In this document: positions 17,753 through 26,546 of the stretch, piece by piece
Layout: each line of letters opens with the position of its first letter
Position numbering within the stretch: position 1 is the first letter of the stretch
Source of the DNA: Lysobacter alkalisoli
Lineage (GTDB): Bacteria; Pseudomonadota; Gammaproteobacteria; Xanthomonadales; Xanthomonadaceae
Direction of reading: 5' to 3'
NCBI RefSeq assembly: GCF_006547045.1
Contig: NZ_CP041242.1
Span: 1,002,001 to 1,066,000 of the forward strand
Length of the DNA: 64,000 nucleotides
Translations under genes and position numbers: made by a program
Notes under the pieces: generated by a model
Seen by the model: the letters and a program-made list of their open reading frames with translations, nothing else
Database searches by the model: none
Told to the model about the DNA's origin: nothing

Positions 17753-18525
17753 GCGCGGCGACACCGGAGAAGCCGGCCCTGGCGGGGACTGCTCCTGAAG
17801 GGTCTGCTCTTGAGGGACCTGTTCTTGAGGGACGTGTCGTCCTGATCACCGGTGCCCACGGCGGCCTCGGTGCCGCCGCCGCACAGGCCTGTGCGCAAGC
17901 GGGCGCCACCGTGATCCTGCTGGGCCGCAAGGTGCCCAAGCTCAACCGTGTCCATGACGCGGTGGCTGCGGTTGGCCCGGAGCCGTTGTTGTACCCGCTC
18001 GACCTTGAGGGCGCCTCGGCCGACGACCATGCCGAGATGGCCGCCCGCATCGAGGGCGAACTGGGCCGGCTCGATGGCGTGCTGCACTGCGCGGCCGAGT
18101 TCCGTGGCCTGACTCCGCTGGCGCAGACCGATCCGGCGGCGTTCGCGCGGGCGATCCATGTCGACCTGACCGCGCGCTGGTGGCTGACCCAGGCCTGCCT
18201 GCCGCTGCTGTCGAAAGCGGAGGACGCGGCCGTGGTGTTCGTCATCGACGACCCGGCCCGGGTCGGCCAGGCCTACTGGGGCGGCTACGGCATTGCCCAG
18301 CACGGCCAGGCGGCGATGATCGGCATGCTGCACCATGAGCTGGCCAATGGCCCGGTCCGGATCAGCGGCCTGCAGCCGGGGCCGATGCGCACCCCGCTGC
18401 GCTCGCGCGCCTATGCCGACGACGCCGGTGGCCAGGCCCGCGACCCGGCCGGATACGCCGCCGCCTGCGTGACCCTGCTATCGTCCGCCGGAGCTGCCCA
18501 TCGCGGACAGGTCTGGACGCCATGA
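17749..18525 (+). CDS. SDR-family protein lacking catalytic residues (YciK-like)
   Basis: A 258-residue Rossmann-fold protein of the short-chain dehydrogenase family, starting at GTG (GTGA overlap with grxD). The nucleotide-binding TGAHGGLG motif is intact near residue 34. The catalytic set is not: the YxxxK motif reads Y180-GIA-Q184, the serine position falls in VFVIDDPAR, and the usual NAG reads HCAAE. It may therefore bind NAD(P) without SDR catalysis, or use altered chemistry. Its N-terminus carries three 15-bp repeats giving an acidic pentapeptide array before the fold begins. Confidence 0.85.
   Translation: MSAATPEKPALAGTAPEGSALEGPVLEGRVVLITGAHGGLGAAAAQACAQAGATVILLGRKVPKLNRVHDAVAAVGPEPLLYPLDLEGASADDHAEMAARIEGELGRLDGVLHCAAEFRGLTPLAQTDPAAFARAIHVDLTARWWLTQACLPLLSKAEDAAVVFVIDDPARVGQAYWGGYGIAQHGQAAMIGMLHHELANGPVRISGLQPGPMRTPLRSRAYADDAGGQARDPAGYAAACVTLLSSAGAAHRGQVWTP
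17785..17829. repeat. 15-bp tandem repeat at the start of the SDR gene
   Basis: Three in-frame 15-bp units (17785, 17800, 17815) encode [10 protein letters not shown] and GPVLE, ending where the Rossmann fold starts. Confidence 0.8.
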
Positions 18526-19118
18526 CCATTGCCGCCGCTGCCCTGCTGCTGTTCCTGATCCTGGACCCGCTGGGCAACATCCCGATCTTCCTCAGCCTGC
18601 TGCGCAGCCTGCCGCCGCGCCGGCAGCGGATCGTGCTGGCGCGCGAGCTTCTGATCGCACTGGCGGTGCTGATGCTGTTCCTGTGGGGCGGCAAGTACGC
18701 ACTCGAGCTGATGCACCTGCGCCAGGAGTCGGTATCGATCGCCGGCGGCATCGTGCTGTTCCTGATCGGCATCCGGATGATCTTCCCGCCGCCGGAAGGC
18801 CTGATGGGTGAATTGCCCGACGGCGAACCCTTCATCGTGCCGATGGCGATCCCGCTGGTCGCCGGGCCTTCCGGCATGGCCGCGGTGATGCTGATGGGCA
18901 GCAATGAGCCGGCCCGGCTTGCCGACTGGAGCATCGCCCTGCTGATCGCCTGGGGCGCGACCGCGGTGATCCTGTTCTCGGCCACCTTGCTGTACAAGCT
19001 GCTCGGCCGCCGTGCCCTGACCGCGATCGAGCGGTTGATGGGCATGTTGCTGGTGGCGATCTCGGTGCAGATGTTCCTCGACGGGCTTGGCACCTACCTG
19101 CAGATTTCGCCGCCCTGA
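18522..19118 (+). CDS. MarC/YhgN family membrane protein
   Basis: A 198-residue protein with six predicted membrane helices and the MarC-family hallmark LDPLGNIPIFLSLL at the N-terminus. Internal features are RIVLARELLIAL, GGIVLFLIGIRM and PLVAGPSGMAAVM. It most resembles the YhgN branch; the transport role of the family is uncertain. It overlaps the SDR gene by 4 nt (ATGA), so it is translated from the grxD operon. Confidence 0.92.
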   Translation: MTIAAAALLLFLILDPLGNIPIFLSLLRSLPPRRQRIVLARELLIALAVLMLFLWGGKYALELMHLRQESVSIAGGIVLFLIGIRMIFPPPEGLMGELPDGEPFIVPMAIPLVAGPSGMAAVMLMGSNEPARLADWSIALLIAWGATAVILFSATLLYKLLGRRALTAIERLMGMLLVAISVQMFLDGLGTYLQISPP

Positions 19119-19264
19119 CCGGCCGAGACGGGCCATGCGACGCACGGGCGGACCGGCTCCGTGCCGGGGCTCGTGGCGGTCGTCACATTCCTGACTTCCA
19201 ATGCCGGCAGAATCCGTCGCCCCGCCAGGGCGCATGCGACCTTCCGTTGACGGTCGTCACACCC

Positions 19265-19294
19265 TTGTCACATCGGCTTTTTAGTCTGTTAAAC
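19265..19294 (+). promoter_or_regulatory. Possible sigma-70 promoter of the TonB receptor gene
   Basis: TTGTCA (19265-19270) is followed after 18 bp by TTAAAC (19289-19294), a fair -35 but weak -10 match. The 300-nt gap 19119-19418 holds no gene. It also contains a direct repeat ATTGCCACGT (about 19318 and 19383) of unknown meaning. Confidence 0.3.
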
Positions 19295-19418
19295 TGATGT
19301 TAACCCGACGGCGGCGTATTGCCACGTCGGAGGGGTTCATCGCAGCACACCTTGCCGATGCGGCCTTGCCGTATCGACGGCAATTGCCACGTATTCCCAC
19401 GCACCGAGGCCATCTCCC

Positions 19419-22400
19419 ATGACCCATTCGAACCGTGTCCGACTGTCCAGGCTCACGCTTGGCCTGCTCGCCGTCCTTGCCACCGCCCCCGCATTCGCAC
19501 AACAGACTTCCGCCGGCGTCGGCGGTCGTGTCGTGGGCGCTGATGGCCAGCCGGTCGCAGGCGCCGAGATCACCATCGTCCACGCCGAGTCGGGCACGGT
19601 CAGTCGTGCGACCACTGATGCCAATGGCCGCTACAACGCGCGCGGTCTGCGCGTGGGCGGCCCTTACAACGTGACCGTAAGCAAGGCTGGTGAAGGCACC
19701 GACTCCCGCGACAACGTATTCCTGACCCTCAGCAACGTTACCCAGGTGGACGCGACCCTGCGCGGCGACGTGACCACGCTGGAGTCGGTCATGGCGGTTG
19801 CGATGGGCGGCTCGGAAGTGTTCAGTGCCGACAAGATGGGTGCGGGCACCAACGTCTCCCAGCAGCAGCTCGAAGGGCTGCCTTCGGTCCAGCGCAACAT
19901 CCAGGACTACGTTCGCCTCGATCCGCGTATCGCGCAGACCGACAAGGGCCGTGGCGAGATCTCGGCCGGCGGCCAGAACACGCGCTTCAATGCGATCCGC
20001 GTCGATGGCGTCACCATCAACGACACCTTCGGCCTGGAAGCGAACAACCTGCCGACCTTCCGCCAGCCGGTGTCGATGGACGCGATCGAACAGATCCGCG
20101 TCGACCTGTCCAACTACGACACCACCATCACCGGTGCCACCGGTGCAGTGGTCGATGCCGTCACCAAGTCGGGTACCAACGAGTTCCACGGCAGCGTCTA
20201 TGGCGCCTACCGCGACAACAGCATGATCCGCAAGAACACCGACGGCTCCAAGTTCTCGGGTTTCAAGGACGAGCTGACCTACGGCGCCACCCTCGGCGGC
20301 CCGCTCGTCAAGGACAAGCTGTTCTTCTTCGTGAACTACGAGAAGTTCGAGCGCTCCACCCCGGGGGCCTCGTTCGGTCCGATCGGCTCGGGCGCCTCCA
20401 ATATCGTCAACATCCATCCGGACGAGATCGCCGAGGTGCGGCAGATCGCGCGTGACGTCTACGGTATCGATATCGGCAACGACGAGACGCCCGACAGCAT
20501 CAACGAGAAGCTCGAGGAATACGCCGCCAAGATCGACTGGAACATCAACGACAACCACCGCGCCTCGCTGCGCTATTCCAAGGTCGAACAGGCGCAGCCG
20601 TTCCTGTCCGGTTCCGGCGCCAGCTCAATCGGCCTGAGCACCCGCTGGTACACGGTCAACAAGAACGTCGAGACCACCGTCGCCCAGCTGTTCAGCGACT
20701 GGAGCGACAATTTCTCGACCGAGTTCAAGGTCGGTCATCGCAAGTACGACTCGCTGAGCACGATCGAATCGCGGATGCCGGCGGTCAGCATCGGCTTCGG
20801 CGACCTGACCGGCGACCGTGACGAACCGCGGACCCCGACCCTGAACTTCGGTGCCGACGAGTTCCGCCACGGCAACCAGGTGGGCACCAAGACCACCAAT
20901 GCGCTCGGCCTGGCCCATTGGTACATGGGCGACCACACCCTCAAGTTCGGCTTCGATTGGGAGTCGAACGACGTCTTCAACCTGTTCGCGCAGAACATCT
21001 TCGGCGCCTACTCGTTCGCCAGCACCCGCCACTTCCGCGACGGAGAGTACTGGCAGTACCGCCTGAATGCGCCGGTGCCGGGGATGCCGTTCGAAAGCAT
21101 CACCATGAACTACAAGCACGACAACCTGGGCCTGTACGTGCAGGACACCTGGGCGGTCAACTACAACCTGAACCTGATGTTCGGCCTGCGCGTCGACATC
21201 CCGTCGATGGATGACGTCGGCACCCACAACCTGCTGGTGCAGGAGATCTACGGGCGCGACAACCGCAAGACCCTGGACGGCAACAACCTGGTCCAGCCGC
21301 GCTTCGGCTTCAACTACACCTTCGACAGCGACCGCCCGACCCAGCTGCGCGGCGGCTTCGGCCTGTTCCAGGGTGCGGCGGCCAATGTCTGGATCGGCAA
21401 CTCCTACCAGAACGCGGGCTTCGGCCTGATCGGCTACAACCAGCAGATCGATCCGGACATGACCGATGCCGAGCGCGAGGCGATCTGGGCCTCGCTGCCG
21501 GTGACCATGGATCCGGACAATCCGACCACGCCGCCGCCGGCCGCCGGTTTCCAGATGATGGTCAACCTGATGGACGACGGCATGCGCCAGCCGTCGGTCT
21601 GGAAGACCAACCTCGCGTTCGAGCGCGAGCTGCCGTGGTTCGGCATGGTCGCCTCGGCGGAGCTGCTGCTGACCAAGGTCAAGGATGGCCTGCATTTCGA
21701 GCGCCTGGATCTGGGCGCACCGACCGGGTTCATGCCGGACGGTCGCGAGATGTACTGGGGCAACCCGTACACCCGTAGCGGTGTCCGTGCCAACGGCAGC
21801 AAGGAAATCCAGGAGTTGATCGACGCCGGCCAGTTGCCGGCCGGCTATGAGAGCGTCACCGGCTGGCACAACGACGGTGTGATCCTGCTCAAGAACACCA
21901 GCAAGGGCCATACGCAGCAGCTCACCTTGAGCCTCGACAAGCCGATGACCGAGAACTGGGCCTGGACCGCTGCCTATACCTTTACCAAGGCCAGTGAAGT
22001 CAGCCCGCTGACCAGCTCGCGCGCGATCTCCAACTGGAACGGTCGCATGGTCTACAACCCGAACGAGGACGTCGCATCGCGTTCGAACTACGAGATCCGC
22101 GACCGCTTCATCGGCGTGCTGAACTGGCAGAAGGCCTTCTTCGGCGACAACAGGACCAAGGTCGGCCTGATCTATGAAGGCCGCAGCGGTCGTCCGTACA
22201 GCTGGGGCTTCCGCAACGATGCCAACGGCGATGGTTACGTCAACGATCTGTTCTACGTGCCCAACGGCCCCGGCGACGTGATCTTCCGCGATGCCGCCCA
22301 GGAAGCGGCGTTCTTCGAGATGCTGGCCCGGACCCCGGAACTGGCCCGCTACCGCGGGCGCGTGGTCGATCGCAACTCCGGCACCTCGTCCTGGGTCAAC

Positions 22401-22685
22401 ACCTTCGACCTGCGCATTTCGCAGGAACTGCCGGGCTTCTTTACCGGCCACAAGGCCGAGATCACCTTCGACGTCATGAACATCGGCAACCTGCTGAACA
22501 AGGACTGGGGCCGGATCGAGGAGGTCGGCTTCCCGTTCCGACGCCGCGTGGCCGAGTTCGACGGCATCGACGAGGCGACCGGCAAGTACAAGTACAACTA
22601 CACCGGCGTCGACGGCGAGTTCCTGTACGACAACACCGGACAGTCGCGCTGGGCGTTGCAGGCAACCCTGCACTACCGGTTCTGA
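19419..22685 (+). CDS. TonB-dependent outer membrane receptor (Oar-like)
   Basis: A 1088-residue receptor. It has a signal peptide cleaved near AFAQQ (residue ~29), then a carboxypeptidase-regulatory-like beta domain (GVGGRVVGADGQPVAGAEI...). A plug domain (NTRFNAIRVDGVTINDTFG, GATGAVVDAVTKSGTNEFHG quoted in part) is followed by a ~850-residue beta-barrel ending in WALQATLHYRF, whose terminal aromatic is the usual barrel-assembly signal. This architecture is that of Oar/OmpA-related TonB receptors, abundant in Xanthomonadaceae. The substrate is unknown; related proteins are linked to peptide or carbohydrate uptake. It is monocistronic and ends at the terminator at 22709. Confidence 0.92.
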   Translation: MTHSNRVRLSRLTLGLLAVLATAPAFAQQTSAGVGGRVVGADGQPVAGAEITIVHAESGTVSRATTDANGRYNARGLRVGGPYNVTVSKAGEGTDSRDNVFLTLSNVTQVDATLRGDVTTLESVMAVAMGGSEVFSADKMGAGTNVSQQQLEGLPSVQRNIQDYVRLDPRIAQTDKGRGEISAGGQNTRFNAIRVDGVTINDTFGLEANNLPTFRQPVSMDAIEQIRVDLSNYDTTITGATGAVVDAVTKSGTNEFHGSVYGAYRDNSMIRKNTDGSKFSGFKDELTYGATLGGPLVKDKLFFFVNYEKFERSTPGASFGPIGSGASNIVNIHPDEIAEVRQIARDVYGIDIGNDETPDSINEKLEEYAAKIDWNINDNHRASLRYSKVEQAQPFLSGSGASSIGLSTRWYTVNKNVETTVAQLFSDWSDNFSTEFKVGHRKYDSLSTIESRMPAVSIGFGDLTGDRDEPRTPTLNFGADEFRHGNQVGTKTTNALGLAHWYMGDHTLKFGFDWESNDVFNLFAQNIFGAYSFASTRHFRDGEYWQYRLNAPVPGMPFESITMNYKHDNLGLYVQDTWAVNYNLNLMFGLRVDIPSMDDVGTHNLLVQEIYGRDNRKTLDGNNLVQPRFGFNYTFDSDRPTQLRGGFGLFQGAAANVWIGNSYQNAGFGLIGYNQQIDPDMTDAEREAIWASLPVTMDPDNPTTPPPAAGFQMMVNLMDDGMRQPSVWKTNLAFERELPWFGMVASAELLLTKVKDGLHFERLDLGAPTGFMPDGREMYWGNPYTRSGVRANGSKEIQELIDAGQLPAGYESVTGWHNDGVILLKNTSKGHTQQLTLSLDKPMTENWAWTAAYTFTKASEVSPLTSSRAISNWNGRMVYNPNEDVASRSNYEIRDRFIGVLNWQKAFFGDNRTKVGLIYEGRSGRPYSWGFRNDANGDGYVNDLFYVPNGPGDVIFRDAAQEAAFFEMLARTPELARYRGRVVDRNSGTSSWVNTFDLRISQELPGFFTGHKAEITFDVMNIGNLLNKDWGRIEEVGFPFRRRVAEFDGIDEATGKYKYNYTGVDGEFLYDNTGQSRWALQATLHYRF

Positions 22686-22708
22686 CCGATCTGCCAATGC
22701 AGTACACG

Positions 22709-22740
22709 AAACGGCTGGGGGCAACCCCGGCCGTTCTTTT
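22709..22740 (+). terminator. Rho-independent terminator after the TonB receptor
   Basis: AACGGCTGGGG-GCAA-CCCCGGCCGTT (one mismatch pair) is followed by CTTTT, starting 24 bp after the stop. Confidence 0.8.
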
Positions 22741-22795
22741 GTGGGAGCAGCTGCGCTAGAGTCGCAAGGCTATGACGAAAGAAGAGAAGGAAAGA

Positions 22796-24187
22796 ATGAG
22801 CAAGGCCTCCAGTGCGGCGAGTGGCGCCGTATACCCCACCGTCAATGCCCGCATTTACCCCAGTGGCGGTCTCGACGTGTTGTCGCGCGACGAGGTCGCA
22901 CGCCTGCGCGACGCCTCCACCGGCATGCACGACCTGCTGCGCCGCTGCGCGCTGGCGGTGCTGACCACCGGCAGCATCGCGGACGATCCGCGTGCGGCGC
23001 AGGCGCAATATCCCGACTTCGACATCCAGGTCCACCAGCAGGACCGTGGCATGCGACTGGACCTGAGCAACGCGCCGGCGATGGCCTTCGTCGACGGCGA
23101 GATCATCCGCGGCGTGGCCGAGCTGTTGTTCGCTGTGGTCCGTGATCTCGCGTTCCGTGCGATCGAACTGGGCGACGACGGTGGCCGCGACCTGGAAAGC
23201 ACCGAGGGCATCACCGATGCCGTGTTCGGTCTGCTTCGCAATGCCCGCATCCTCGAACCGGCCGACCCGAACCTGGTGGTGTGCTGGGGCGGTCACTCCA
23301 TCTCGCGCATGGAGTATGACTACACCAAGCACGTCGGTTACCAGCTCGGCCTGCGCGGGCTGGACATCTGCACCGGCTGCGGCCCGGGCGCGATGAAGGG
23401 GCCGATGAAGGGCGCCAACGTCGCCCATGCCAAGCAGCGCAGCCGTCATCCGCGTTACATCGGCGTGACCGAGCCGGGCATCATCGCCGCCGAATCGCCG
23501 AACCCGATCGTGAACCACCTGGTGATCATGCCGGACATCGAGAAGCGCCTGGAGGCGTTCGTCCGCATCGGCCACGGCATCATCGTGTTCCCGGGTGGTG
23601 TCGGCACGGCCGAAGAAATCCTCTACCTGCTCGGTATCCTGTTGCGCGAGGAGAACGCCGAACTGCCGTTCCCGCTGATCTTCACCGGCCCGGCCGCCTC
23701 GGCGCCGTACTTCGAGCAGATCGACAGGTTCATCCGCCTGACCCTGGGCGAGGCCGCGACCTCGCGCTACGAGATCATCATCGACGATCCGGCCGAGGTG
23801 GCCAGGAAGATGATCGCCGGCATCCGCAAGGTCCGCTCGTACCGTATCGAACACAAGGACTCGTTCTTCTTCAACTGGTCGATCGGCATCCCGCTGGCGT
23901 TCCAGCAGCCGTTCGTGCCGAGCCACGAGGCGATGGCCGCGCTCGACCTGCACAAGGGCCGCAAGCCGCACGAACTGGCCGCCGACCTTCGGCGCGCGTT
24001 CTCCGGCATCGTCGCCGGCAACGTCAAGGAAGACGGCATGCGCCGCATCGACGAACACGGCCCGTTCGAGATCCACGGCGATCCGGAGATGATGCAATCA
24101 CTCGATGCCCTGCTGCGAGCCTTCGTCGAACAGCGGCGGATGAAGATCGAAGGGGAGTACAAGCCCTGCTACCGCGTGGTGGTTTGA
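22796..24187 (+). CDS. ppnN: Pyrimidine/purine nucleotide 5'-monophosphate nucleosidase PpnN (LOG family)
   Basis: A 463-residue nucleosidase that hydrolyses nucleotide monophosphates to base and ribose phosphate; the E. coli enzyme is stimulated by (p)ppGpp. The Rossmann-like LOG core has VVCWGGHSIS, CTGCGPGAMKGPMKGA, TEPGIIAAE and the LOG motif PGGVGTAEE. Flanking N- and C-terminal domains match PpnN (AADLRRAFSGIVAGNVKE near the end). The start at 22796 was preferred over an ATG 24 bp earlier because AAGGAAAG sits correctly before it; the extra residues would be MTKEEKER. Confidence 0.93.
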   Translation: MSKASSAASGAVYPTVNARIYPSGGLDVLSRDEVARLRDASTGMHDLLRRCALAVLTTGSIADDPRAAQAQYPDFDIQVHQQDRGMRLDLSNAPAMAFVDGEIIRGVAELLFAVVRDLAFRAIELGDDGGRDLESTEGITDAVFGLLRNARILEPADPNLVVCWGGHSISRMEYDYTKHVGYQLGLRGLDICTGCGPGAMKGPMKGANVAHAKQRSRHPRYIGVTEPGIIAAESPNPIVNHLVIMPDIEKRLEAFVRIGHGIIVFPGGVGTAEEILYLLGILLREENAELPFPLIFTGPAASAPYFEQIDRFIRLTLGEAATSRYEIIIDDPAEVARKMIAGIRKVRSYRIEHKDSFFFNWSIGIPLAFQQPFVPSHEAMAALDLHKGRKPHELAADLRRAFSGIVAGNVKEDGMRRIDEHGPFEIHGDPEMMQSLDALLRAFVEQRRMKIEGEYKPCYRVVV

Positions 24188-24189
24188 CG

Positions 24190-24293
24190 GCCCTCACCCC
24201 AACCCCTCTCCCGCAAGCGGGATTGGGGTTATAGGCAGCCGGTCGCTTTCAAAGCCCCTCGCCCGCTTGCGGGAGAGGGGTTGGGGTGAGGGC
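24190..24293. repeat. Perfect 32-nt inverted repeat after ppnN
   Basis: Arms 24190-24221 and 24262-24293 are exact reverse complements, of the CCCTCACCCC...CTCCCGCAAGCGGG type widely dispersed in proteobacterial intergenic regions; the loop is 40 nt. It lies between convergent ppnN and the histidine kinase gene and may terminate both. A truncated relative lies at about 39931-39965. Confidence 0.85.
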
Positions 24294-24316
24294 AAACAGG
24301 CAGGCCAAAGGCCTCC

Positions 24317-25333
24317 TCAGCCCTCCCCGGACAGCGGCAACCGCACTGTTGCGACGAACCGCCCGTTTTCCCGCTGGGTCAGCACGCTGCCACGCCCGTC
24401 GGTCAGCGCCTCGATCCGCACCTGCGATGCGTTCAACCCCACCTGGTGCCCCGGCCGTGAAGCCAGGCCTTCCGGCGGCAACGGGTTGCTGATGCGGACG
24501 ATCACCATTTCCGGCGTCGTCGACACCACTATCTCGACCCGGCCGCCTTCCGGCCGACGCTCGATGCCGTGTCGGATCGCGTTCTCCACCAACGGCTGCA
24601 CGGTCAGGGCCGGCACCGTCACGTCGGGTATCTCACGCGGAAGCTTCCACTCGACCTCGAGCCGCGAGCGAAACCGCAGCGACTCGATCTCCAGGTAGCG
24701 CCGCGCCAGCCCCAGTTCGTCCTCCAGTGAGACCTGGTGCGGTCCCGCCAATGCCGCGCGGAACAGGTCCGACAAGTCCAACAGCAATTGCTCGACTGCC
24801 TCCGGCTGCTGGTGCACCAGCGCCGCGCCGGTGTTGAGTGTGTTGAACAGGAAATGCGGCCGGATGCGCGCCTGCAGGGCTTCCAGTTCGGCCTGGCGTG
24901 CGCGCAGGCCCAGCGTGCGGTTTCGCCAGTGGCTCTGGAATGCGGCGATGCCCAACAGTCCCACCGTCAATGCGAGCAGAGTGAGCAGCGCGGCGATGCG
25001 CAGGGCTTCCGGCAGGGTCATGCCGCCCGGCCAGGCCAGCCAGGCGGCACCGGCGAGGAGCCAGGTCGAGAGCAGCCACAGTCCCAGTGCCACCCAGGCA
25101 ATCTGGACCGGCTGCAATCGATCCAACCTGTGCCGGGCCAGGTACAGACCGGTCAGAGTCAGCAGGATGACCCACATGATCCCGAGCGCGGCCAGGCCGA
25201 AGAAGACCAGACGGTCGCCGATATCCGCCGGCGTCAGTGTCAATACAAGGGCCAGGCCGATGCCGGACAGAGCCAGTCCAGTCAGGGCGCGCGGCTGCCA
25301 GAGAAATTCCAGTGGGCGTTCGTGCAGGGGCAT
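24317..25333 (-). CDS. LytS/YehU-type sensor histidine kinase (FimS/AlgZ-like)
   Basis: A 338-residue membrane kinase. There are four predicted helices (~15-33, 43-65, 78-101, 113-133), then a short coiled region and the His_kinase domain with phosphoacceptor H160 in RIRPHFLFNTLN. An ATPase domain (VQPLVENAIRHGIE) and a C-terminal segment, QVGLNASQVRIEAL, follow. This layout is that of P. aeruginosa FimS/AlgZ, which with AlgR controls the fimU-pilE operon. Here the kinase is divergent from exactly that operon, but no LytTR or other response regulator is adjacent. The N box is present; the glycine-rich G box is poor, so kinase activity may be weak or absent. Confidence 0.85.
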   Translation of the reverse strand: MPLHERPLEFLWQPRALTGLALSGIGLALVLTLTPADIGDRLVFFGLAALGIMWVILLTLTGLYLARHRLDRLQPVQIAWVALGLWLLSTWLLAGAAWLAWPGGMTLPEALRIAALLTLLALTVGLLGIAAFQSHWRNRTLGLRARQAELEALQARIRPHFLFNTLNTGAALVHQQPEAVEQLLLDLSDLFRAALAGPHQVSLEDELGLARRYLEIESLRFRSRLEVEWKLPREIPDVTVPALTVQPLVENAIRHGIERRPEGGRVEIVVSTTPEMVIVRISNPLPPEGLASRPGHQVGLNASQVRIEALTDGRGSVLTQRENGRFVATVRLPLSGEG

Positions 25334-25479
25334 CGGCGGTCAGGAAGGTGATCCGGTTCGCATGGGTGTGAGTCCAGTCTGCCGCCGATTCCGCCGCATT
25401 CACCGTCCGTCGGTGTTGGCTGGTGTGGGTGGACGGCACGCTCGTAGTCTTGGCTCATAAGAGCATAAGGGCGCAGACG

Positions 25480-26055
25480 ATGTCCCGCAGCAAACCAAAA
25501 CCGATGTCTCCTCCCGCATCCGGCGTCAGGGCGGGCGGCTTCACCTTGGTCGAACTGGGGGTGACTTTAGCGGTGTTGGCGATCCTGGTGACGATCGCCG
25601 CGCCGAACTTCCAGGGGATGATCAACCACAACCGCCTGGTCTCGGGGACCAACGAGTTCGTAGCCGCCCTGCAGGTCGCCAAGTCGGAAGCCATTCGCCG
25701 CAATGCACGTGTCACCCTGTGCCCCACCACAAACGGCACCAGTTGCAGCGGTTCGGACTGGAGCAGGACGGTCATGCGCACGTCAGACAATGCGGTGCTG
25801 CGTGAGGTCGCAATCAACTCCCGCCTCACCGTGCGTGCCAGCAGCAATGTCGGCACCTCGATCGTGTTCCGGCCTGACGGCCTTGCGCGACAGGGGAGCT
25901 CAGTGGGCACCATTCTCAGCGGCAAGATCGAGGTCTGCACGAATACCACTCGACCGACGCAGAACGCGCGTCACGTTGCCGTTTCTGGCGCCCGGGTATC
26001 GGTCGATCCGCCTTTGACCTCGGCTTCCTGTGCCGGCCAGGTGGGTAACTCATGA
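25480..26055 (+). CDS. fimU: Type IV minor pilin FimU/GspH-like
   Basis: A 191-residue prepilin-like protein. It has a class III signal with cleavage at G|FTLVELGVTLAVLAIL, a hydrophobic N-terminal helix, and a GspH/FimT-type globular domain with four cysteines. The start at MSRSKPKP (25480) has AAGGG upstream; a second ATG 24 bp later is also plausible. It is first of the minor-pilin operon, with a 4-nt overlap with pilV. Minor pilins with PilY1 form the tip complex that primes pilus assembly. The C-terminus lacks the GRxR DNA-binding motif seen in the separate FimT-like gene at 32252. Confidence 0.88.
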   Translation: MSRSKPKPMSPPASGVRAGGFTLVELGVTLAVLAILVTIAAPNFQGMINHNRLVSGTNEFVAALQVAKSEAIRRNARVTLCPTTNGTSCSGSDWSRTVMRTSDNAVLREVAINSRLTVRASSNVGTSIVFRPDGLARQGSSVGTILSGKIEVCTNTTRPTQNARHVAVSGARVSVDPPLTSASCAGQVGNS

Positions 26056-26546
26056 GCAAGCAGATGACACAGACGACATCGCGCCTGCGTGCGCTGCGGA
26101 CGCGAGCGCGGGACTTTCGCGCACGTCGGCAACACGGCGCCTCTCTGATCGAGGTCATGGTGGCCGTGCTGGTCATGGCGGTCGGCCTGCTTGGCATTGC
26201 GGCCTTGCAGACGGTGGCCCTGCGCAACAGCCAGAGTTCCATGGAGCGCACCCAGGCAGTGATCCAGAGCTATTCGATACTGGATGCGATGCGTGCCAAC
26301 GTTTCCGCGGCGCGGGCGGGAAGCTACGACCGTGGCAGGACCTGTGCACCCGTAGCTGGCGCCGGCCAGGTGGAAGCCGATCTCAACCTCTGGATCGGTG
26401 CGCTGGGGCAGACCGTTGGCAGCAGTGCCTGCGGGGCGATCGACTGCGACGGCGACAATGTCTGCACGGTCACGGTGTCCTGGGACGAATCCCGCGGTAC
26501 TGCAGGTGCTGCTGCCATGTCCATCGAGACCACGAGCCGGCTATGA
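26052..26546 (+). CDS. pilV: Type IV pilus modification protein PilV
   Basis: A 164-residue minor pilin. The prepilin motif is RQHG|ASLIEVMVAVLVMAVGLLG, then LQTVALRNSQSSMERTQA, typical of PilV. The leader before the cleavage site is long (about 28 residues) and Arg-rich. It overlaps fimU and pilW by 4 nt each. Confidence 0.92.
   Translation: MSKQMTQTTSRLRALRTRARDFRARRQHGASLIEVMVAVLVMAVGLLGIAALQTVALRNSQSSMERTQAVIQSYSILDAMRANVSAARAGSYDRGRTCAPVAGAGQVEADLNLWIGALGQTVGSSACGAIDCDGDNVCTVTVSWDESRGTAGAAAMSIETTSRL

Noticed and set aside
22772-22795. Upstream ATG of ppnN adding MTKEEKER
   Set aside because: These codons double as the AAGGAAAG ribosome site for the ATG at 22796; the later start fits better.
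24190-24293. CRISPR-like repeat arrays in the repeat-rich intergenic regions
   Set aside because: The repeats are inverted pairs or 15-bp coding arrays, with no regular spacer pattern and no cas genes in the window.
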